Origin: Schistocephalus solidus
Taxonomy: Eukaryota > Platyhelminthes > Cestoda > Diphyllobothriidea > Diphyllobothriidae
Assembly (NCBI GenBank): GCA_017591395.1
Contig: WEDG01000214.1
Span: 62,001-126,000 of the forward strand
Direction: 5' to 3'
Length of the DNA stretch: 64,000 bases
Shown: in pieces, positions 58,969 through 64,000 of the stretch
Layout: every line of letters begins with the position of its first letter
Position numbering within the stretch: the stretch's first letter is position 1
Position numbers and translations under genes: made by a program
Notes under the pieces: model-generated
The model's database searches: none
What the model saw: only the letters and a program-made list of their open reading frames with translations
What the model was told of the DNA's origin: nothing

Positions 58969-59368
58969 TATCGCGTTCATCGTCTCCTGAAGGAAGAAGA
59001 AGAAGAAGAAGAAGAAGGGGACGAGTTCATGGACCAAATTGTATTTGTACTGACGTTTCAAAAGCCTTCTCGCTTCCATCATCAGAGGAAAGTGCTTGCT
59101 GCTCCTGGTGGTCTTGAGTTAGTCAGTCTTGCCGCGTGCCTCGTATTATATCCATGGTGGACGCGTGAACTTTGACCTGCCCGATCGCCGCTGACTTCCT
59201 TAGACCTCCCCGAGGTTGAACGCCGGCGGGCTCGCGTGACTGCTGTCCCCTTTGGAGCCGTCGTAGGTTTAGGCAAGGCAGCGTGCCTGGTGGCCTCCCC
59301 CACGTCAATCAGCGGACTGAGCAGTCGTTGCTGCTCGCGTGAGTTGTTATCCGTTTTACGGGCGCATT
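58969..59368 (-). repeat. Penelope terminal arm, left
   Basis: The 3' non-coding end of the element. It contains a (GAA)n tract at 58990-59016 and the hammerhead at 59048-59089. It is inverted relative to 62087-62478, with high identity over almost 400 bp. Confidence 0.9.
59048..59089 (-). ncRNA. Hammerhead ribozyme (type I), left arm
   Basis: Minus strand: TCCT, core CTGATGA (59085 down to 59079), T, stem II GGAAGC-(GAGAAG)-GCTTTT, GAAAC, GTC, AGTA. All catalytic positions are intact. Stem II keeps 6 pairs including G-U wobbles, and stem I has one mismatch. The ACGU palindrome at stem III implies a dimeric ribozyme. Such minimal hammerheads in pseudo-LTRs of Penelope-like elements are an established phenomenon. 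Cleavage would follow GTC at 59052. Confidence 0.8.
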
Positions 59369-60073
59369 CGTGAGGCAGTGTTTGACTTTGGTCATGTGAC
59401 CTTCGGCCGCCACCCCGCTTTTTCGTGAGCCTGGGCTCTCGGTTCCGTAATGCTCGTTTGCCTTATTGGCCCTGGCCGAACTGAGTCCGAGCCGTGTACG
59501 AAGCGCCTGGTAGGCTGGATGTAAGTCTATAGCTCGGTTGAGTGTACCAGTCGAGGACCAGCTCTCGAGCACCAATCTGGCCATCACCCTTGTTTTGTCA
59601 AAGACGAAATCATGGTTCAGCTGTTGTACGTGACCATAAACCAAAGACAACTTGTCTTTGCGGTTGATTGCAAGTTTGTGTTCATGCAACCTTGTGCCCT
59701 GGCGTTTGCCCGTTTCACCAACATACCTTGCATCACAATTTTGGCATGGTATGCTGTAGACCACTGCTGATTGTTCTGTCACTGGTAGCGGGTCTTTGGG
59801 CTTCATGACTTGCTGTCTGATAGTGCATTCTGGTTTATGAGCCACGCCAATCCCAAAAGGTTTTAGGATTCTTGCAGTCGCCTCTGAAACGTTCCTCACA
59901 TAGGGGATTGCGAGCCAAAACTTTGGCTTCTCTTCATTCGACCGCTCAAACTGAGGCTTCCTGAGGCATTTGCGGATAAAGGACTTTGAATAACCGTTGG
60001 CTGTAAAAAGGGTATGTAAGTATCCCATCTCCTCCTTCTTCCCACGGTCGTCGCTGCAGTGTGTTTGGACACG
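59309..60073 (-). pseudogene. Penelope C-terminal part with GIY-YIG endonuclease
   Basis: From the stop at 60074-60076 the frame stays the same as the RT part and continues RVQTHCSDD, MGYLHTLFTANGYSKSFIRK, then the nuclease VYSIPCQNCDARYVGETGKR (about 59708-59761) and GTRLHEHK. The SIPC-NC pair and YVGETG correspond to the GIY and YIG halves, with the CxxC insertion common in Penelope endonucleases. It nicks the insertion target. The C-terminus (ending at 59309) overlaps the sequence reused in the pseudo-LTR. Only one stop codon separates it from the RT. Confidence 0.85.
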
Positions 60074-61607
60074 TCAGAAGAGGGTTCTGACACAACTGCG
60101 TTTGTGGCCAACAGGGTGGTTGCTTTGGAAATGGAGGATACGCCTAGTGTTGGTTGCCTTACGGTAGACCGTTGTATTTATCTTCCCGTCTGCCAGCTTT
60201 GTAACTTGGACGTCAAGGAAGTGCAACTGATTGTTGACTTCTTCCTCCATGGTAAACTGGATGTCGGGAAAGATTGAATTCAACAATGCCCTGAAAGCCT
60301 GCAAGTAACTCCTCTTGATTATGACGAACGTGTCGTCGACGTATCTGGCCCAGAACTTCGGTGGGTACGAGCTGAAGACCAGCTGCTCAAGCCTCTGCAA
60401 AACTGCTTCGGCAATTAGTCCAGACAGAAGCGAGCCCATTGGCGTCCCCTTCTTTTGCTCGTAGACCTGGCCGTTGAATGTGAAGAACGTCTTAAGACAC
60501 AGTTCTAGGAGTTCGATGATATGCACTCGTTTGAGTTTTTGGTCGGTCTCGTTATATTTTTCCTGGAGAAAGCCGTCGATAGTTTCGATAGCCAATGCGG
60601 GTGGGATAGAGGTAAATAACGAGATCACGTCAAAGGACACCATCACCTCGTCTGCCTCTACTTCAAGATGTTTGATGCGCGTTAAGAACTCGTCAGCTGA
60701 CTTCACTGTCCACTTCGAATCCTTGGTTAGGAAAAAAAAGTCGCTGATACAACCACTTTGACAGCCCAAAGGTTGGGGTGCCACGTAAGGAGACAATGGG
60801 GCGTAGGGGCACTCCTGGCTTGTGAACCTTCGGCAGGCCGTATAAGCGTGCCATCGCGGAATCAGTGGCTTTTGTGGCCAGCGCTTCTCTTCGCGTGAGA
60901 GCTCCCGCCTTCCTCAGCTTGTCGACCGTCTTGTTTATGCTGTTCACGAGCTTTTTGAAGTCACTGGTAGTCGATGGCACATAGGATTCCTTGTCCATCA
61001 AGAGGTTCCTCAGTTTTGCGCAGTACTCAGACTTATCCATGACGACAGTCGAGCGCCCTTTGTCTGCGGGCAGGGTTACGATGTCCTCTATTTTTCGTAT
61101 TTTCAGAAGTTCTCGTTCTTCTGCCTTTGAAATAGTTGTCTGACGTTGGTGCTGGAGGAGCAGATTTACCACTTGTTGCCGCATGGCGTTTTTGCACTCC
61201 TCAACAGCATCGCACTTCTGGAGCGCCGACTCGAAGGATGCAATGAAGTCTTCTGGTCGAGCATCTTTCGTGTTTAATTTTGCGTCATAGGATAGAACCG
61301 CTAGTTGTTGCTGAGTGAGCCGATGAGAGGACAAGTTGTGAACCAGGGCACCATCGGAAGAGGGTTGCTTTCTCGGACGGATTTTTTCAAATTTCTCAGA
61401 CAGCTGGTCATCACGTGATTTGCGATGACGCCGTGCACTGTATGGGATTGCCGTTTTGAGGGTTTCCAATTCGTGCATCGTAAAAATTGACTGGCAAGTA
61501 GAAGAATGTTGTTCAATCATACGGCGGTATTTGTTAATTCGGACGTGACAATCTCGTATTAGCACCCTGATCATTCTCTTTTTGAAATCTGCCATCGTCC
61601 GCTGGCA
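60074..61607 (-). pseudogene. Penelope reverse transcriptase
   Basis: The N-terminal helical region (MADFKKRMIRVLIRDCHVRI, RRMIEQHSSTC) leads to VTLPADKGRSTVVMDKSEY, ARLYGLPKVHKPGVPLRPIV, MVSFDVISLFTSIPPALAIE (motif A, about 60602-60634), GTPMGSLLSGLIAE (motif B) and RYVDDTFVIIKR (YVDD, 60332-60343). All catalytic residues are intact. A +1/-1 slip occurs in a run of eight A (T on the coding strand) near 60729-60740, so the frame changes just after KWLYQRLFF. Then a TGA stop at 60074-60076 follows TLF. Without these two changes the protein would be continuous. The Met encoded within the LINE tail at 61655 is not a true start. Confidence 0.88.
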
Positions 61608-61608
61608 T

Positions 61609-61855
61609 GGCAGTTCGACCGTCGATTTCGACGAGGTCCACCGTATGCTCCACACCAGGTGGTGCAGGGACGGTGACTTGCGCGTGAATTAGTTTTAAGT
61701 GATAGTAGCCTTGCGCTGCAGCTACCGCACTCTCTCCTCCTCCCCCACCTAAGTCCGGTGTCAAGACAGAGTCAAGAAGACCGGAGATGGGAGAGGGCGC
61801 AGGTGGCTGGCGCGGCCTAAGCCGCCCCTGGGCGTGCCACCACACCTGGCATAGT
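61609..61855 (-). mobile_element. LINE tail nested in the Penelope element
   Basis: Terminus GAAATCGACGGTCGAACTG at 61612, then GACGGTGACTTGCGCGTGAA, CTACCGCACTCTCTCC and CACCACACCTGGC (subfamily A). It lies between the pseudo-LTR piece and the coding region of the Penelope element. Possible short target duplication GGCATGG/GGCATAG at the two ends, weak. Confidence 0.8.
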
Positions 61856-61943
61856 TCAGTGTTCACAGGCGGTCTATATGCGAGGCATTTCGGTAAGACG
61901 TTCTCGTCAAGACACCGGTGCAGGAATTTCAGCTGAGCGTAGG

Positions 61944-62084
61944 TGGCAGTGTTTGACTTTGGTCATGTGACCTTCGGCCGCCACCCCGCTTTTCCGTGAG
62001 CCTGGGCTCTCGGTTCCGTGTGCTCGTTTGCCTTATTGGCCCTGGCCGAACTGATCCGAGCCGTGTACGAAGCGCCTGGTAGGC
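61944..62084 (-). repeat. Penelope pseudo-LTR piece, direct copy
   Basis: Same orientation and sequence as 59373-59514 (GGCAGTGTTTGACTTTGGTC ... GAAGCGCCTGGTAGGC), which is coding sequence for the C-terminus. It ends at an abrupt switch to the inverted arm at 62086/62087. Confidence 0.88.
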
Positions 62085-62086
62085 GG

Positions 62087-62478
62087 AATGCGCCCGTAAA
62101 ACGGATAACAACTCACGAGAGCAGCAACGACTGCTCAGTCCGCTGATTGACGTGGGGGAGGCCACCAGACACGCTGCCTTGTCTAAACCTACGACGGCTC
62201 CAAAGGGGACAGCAGTCACGTGAACCCGCCGGCGTTTAACCTCGGGGAGGTCTAAGGAAGTCAGCGGTGATCGGGCAGGTCAAAGTTCACGCGTCCACCA
62301 TGGATATAATACGAGGCACGTGGCAAGACTGACTAACTCCAGACCACCAGGAGCAGCAAGCACTTTACTCTGATGATGGAAGCGAGAAGGCTTTCGAAAC
62401 GTCAGTACAAATACAATTTGGTCCATGAACTCGCCCCCTCTTCTTCTTCGTCTTCTTCAGGAGATGATGAACGCGATA
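62087..62478 (+). repeat. Penelope terminal arm, right (inverted)
   Basis: Reverse complement of 58969-59368, with a few substitutions and a shorter CTT tract. It contains the second hammerhead. The junction GCGGAATGCGCCCG marks the switch from direct to inverted orientation. Confidence 0.9.
62366..62407 (+). ncRNA. Hammerhead ribozyme (type I), right arm
   Basis: Plus strand: TACT, core CTGATGA (62370-62376), T, stem II GGAAGC-(GAGAAG)-GCTTTC with six pairs, GAAAC, GTC, AGTA. TACT/AGTA gives a perfect 4-bp stem I. ACGU at stem III is self-complementary, so two molecules or tandem copies must pair. Predicted cleavage is after C62403. This is the best preserved ribozyme of the window. Confidence 0.85.
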
Positions 62479-62479
62479 A

Positions 62480-63880
62480 GATAACGGGACCTCGAATCTT
62501 TACGCATATTAATATATATATATATAATTTTTTGAGCGTAATCCTTGATGACCCTTAAAACAATGAACGCTTAAAATTATTTCAAAAATTAATGGTTAAC
62601 ATTGCTGGGTTCATTTGGATTTTGCAGATTTTTCACAAAATCGTTAGTAAAAATTCATTGGGTTCCAATATAAATTTCTTTAGTTGGCGAATACCCGGGT
62701 ATGAATGTATATACTTTTGTTGCGGGATCTACCATACAAACATCGCTGGTGCCGGACAAAATCCTAGACACGGTTTGCCAATATTCTGCCGCTGTATCAC
62801 ACAACTACGAAGGTTTCGGTTCATCAATGAGTCATCATCTGTTATCCCTGTATATACGTAAGTAGGACACCATTGATCGGTGGTGTCCCTGTCTCAACAC
62901 CATTGCAAAAAGGGAATAAACTAAAGCAACAAATTCTTAACTGAAGAATCCACCCGGAAAACACGCAGGGAACGCTGGAGGACCCGCTGGTGAACCGGAT
63001 TCCTCCCAGCTGTGTTGAAGTAGCGGCAGAATACCGGTTAAAGACGTGTCTTGGCTTTTAGCTTAATTTGGAGGAATCGGTGCGCCAGTCGGCGGAACGT
63101 GCAGGATGCAGGCACCTGGTATCATTACGGTTGATGATCGTGATGGGTATGAGTTGAGGTGTTTTTTTAGGACAGCGGATGTGAGACTTTGTGGTTTCCG
63201 TCTGCTTGCTCATGCTGGTTGTTGTTTTTGCTTTGTTTTCTCTCTGAGGAAGAACGGTAGAAGTGCAAAGCACTTCTGCGTGGCAGCCTGTCAATAAGAA
63301 GAGAGTGCAGTGTGGTTTAGGTGATTGAATAGAAGAGGTGAGGAGTTGGAGAAGGGTAGGTGTTCTAACTTTTTTCAGTTAAGACTTGCAGCGGTTTGAG
63401 AGTGCAAGCCGTATGTGAAGGGAAAAAGCAGGTAACTGATGTTTTAGTTTGGCAGGTTTTGTGCATTGCTTTTTTTCAATGACCACGAGGCCAATGGAAT
63501 GCGAGTTGAGAAACGGTGCATCTGACCCTGTGGTGCCCCTGTGTAAGCTATGAAAGGCGTTTTTATGTGGCATGTTATCTTTTGTCCCGTGGTTTGCGTA
63601 TCGTCTTTGTTTCAGGCTAGTGGACGGAGGAATACTAGCACAGTAACGTTTGGAGAGGACAATTTGTGCATCTTGTTTTTTTCTGATATAGATTGAAGTC
63701 CAAAGAGTGGTAGGTTCACGCTGAATTCATTGTAGGTGTATCGTGTGGTGCAGAGGAAATGTGTACTCATGTAATGCTGTATGCCTATTGGTTTCATAAC
63801 AGGTTAGACTAGATCTTGAGTTTTTAGTGATGCGGTTTTTGGTAGGTGTGTGTGTGTGTGTTTTCTCTGTGTGCCGTTGG
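62480..63880. other. No assigned feature
   Basis: A TA microsatellite at 62509-62527 borders the Penelope element, and a GT microsatellite lies at 63845-63860. Short frames without motifs. Confidence 0.45.
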
Positions 63881-63881
63881 C

Positions 63882-64000
63882 TCAGTGTATGTGCTGTGTG
63901 TGTCGAGTGGCTGACCAGTGGACTGGGAGTCAGATGGCGATGGCTGCTCCATATCCCCTGAGTTAGTGAATCCTGGTGTGTGCATTATGGGGGCCAGGTC
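63882..64000 (+). mobile_element. LINE 3' UTR (subfamily A), continues beyond the window
   Basis: Plus orientation: CAGTGTATGTGCTGTGTGTG, GTGGCTGACCAGTGGA, CCATATCCCCTGAG, ATTATGGGGGCCAGGTC. It is the reverse complement of 45690-45820. The 3' end of this insertion should lie several hundred bases past the window. Confidence 0.8.

Larger units (their letters stand above)
58969..62478 (-). mobile_element. Penelope-like element with inverted terminal arm
   Basis: Coding region on the minus strand (61607-59309) encodes a Penelope-type reverse transcriptase and a GIY-YIG endonuclease. The left arm (58969-59368, 3' region) reappears inverted at 62087-62478. A further 142-bp coding piece (59373-59514) is directly repeated at 61944-62084, forming a pseudo-LTR. 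A foreign LINE tail sits inside at 61609-61855. Both arms start with ATCGCGTTCATC and a GAA/CTT microsatellite and lie beside TA-rich flanks. This complex arrangement is typical of Penelope-like elements, which often have tandem pseudo-LTRs and an inverted end fragment. Confidence 0.9.

Noticed and set aside
1..64000. CRISPR arrays, bacterial operons, rRNA, functional tRNA genes
   Set aside because: No regularly spaced repeats with unique spacers, no operon-like gene layout, no rRNA landmarks; tRNA-like sequences found do not fold as functional tRNAs.

Overview
The window looks like repeat-dominated nuclear DNA of a flatworm, most likely a tapeworm of the Spirometra/Schistocephalus/Diphyllobothrium kind. 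This is inferred from the mobile elements: a craniofacial-development-protein-2-like LINE carrying C2H2 zinc fingers, a CR1/Jockey-type LINE, a GIY-YIG Penelope-like element and tRNA-derived SINEs. The species call rests on recollection of similar repeats, not on a search. No bacterial-type operons, rRNA, CRISPR or viral genes are seen. Only one stretch looks like a host gene: a terminal exon of a TLC-domain membrane protein at 56113-56566 (+).

Layout: 1-13.4 kb is AT-rich and gene-poor, with one SINE copy, a GAT/GCT microsatellite, an ancient AT-rich repeat and a degenerate telomere-like block. 13.7-18.05 kb is a decayed CR1/Jockey-type LINE (+) whose reverse transcriptase reads FADN instead of FADD. 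18-39 kb is mostly unassigned, with 5'-truncated LINE tails, two more SINE copies, a large inverted repeat, and a tandem ~395-400 bp repeat at 34.7-35.4 kb that looks like a decayed hammerhead-ribozyme (retrozyme-like) element. 39.3-44.4 kb is a nearly full-length but frame-broken LINE (-) with endonuclease, reverse transcriptase and a C-terminal zinc-finger array. Its 5' end abuts the tail of another copy. 45.1-47.4 kb is a second, 5'-truncated copy bounded by a perfect 14-bp target-site duplication. 49.8-58.3 kb holds three more LINE tails, the TLC exon and a duplicated AT-rich repeat. 58.97-62.48 kb is a Penelope-like element (-) with almost intact coding capacity (one frameshift, one stop). 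Its ends are inverted copies of one another, each carrying a hammerhead ribozyme. The last ~120 bp enter another LINE 3' UTR (+).

The unifying theme is RNA-mediated mobile DNA. At least three unrelated families here (Penelope-like element, tandem ~400-bp repeat, tRNA-derived SINE) contain hammerhead or hammerhead-like cores. In the Penelope and SINE cases the stem III strand is a short palindrome (ACGU, AUGGCCAU), which implies a dimeric ribozyme. Ribozyme calls in the Penelope element are strong; those in the SINE and tandem repeat are inference from degenerate copies.
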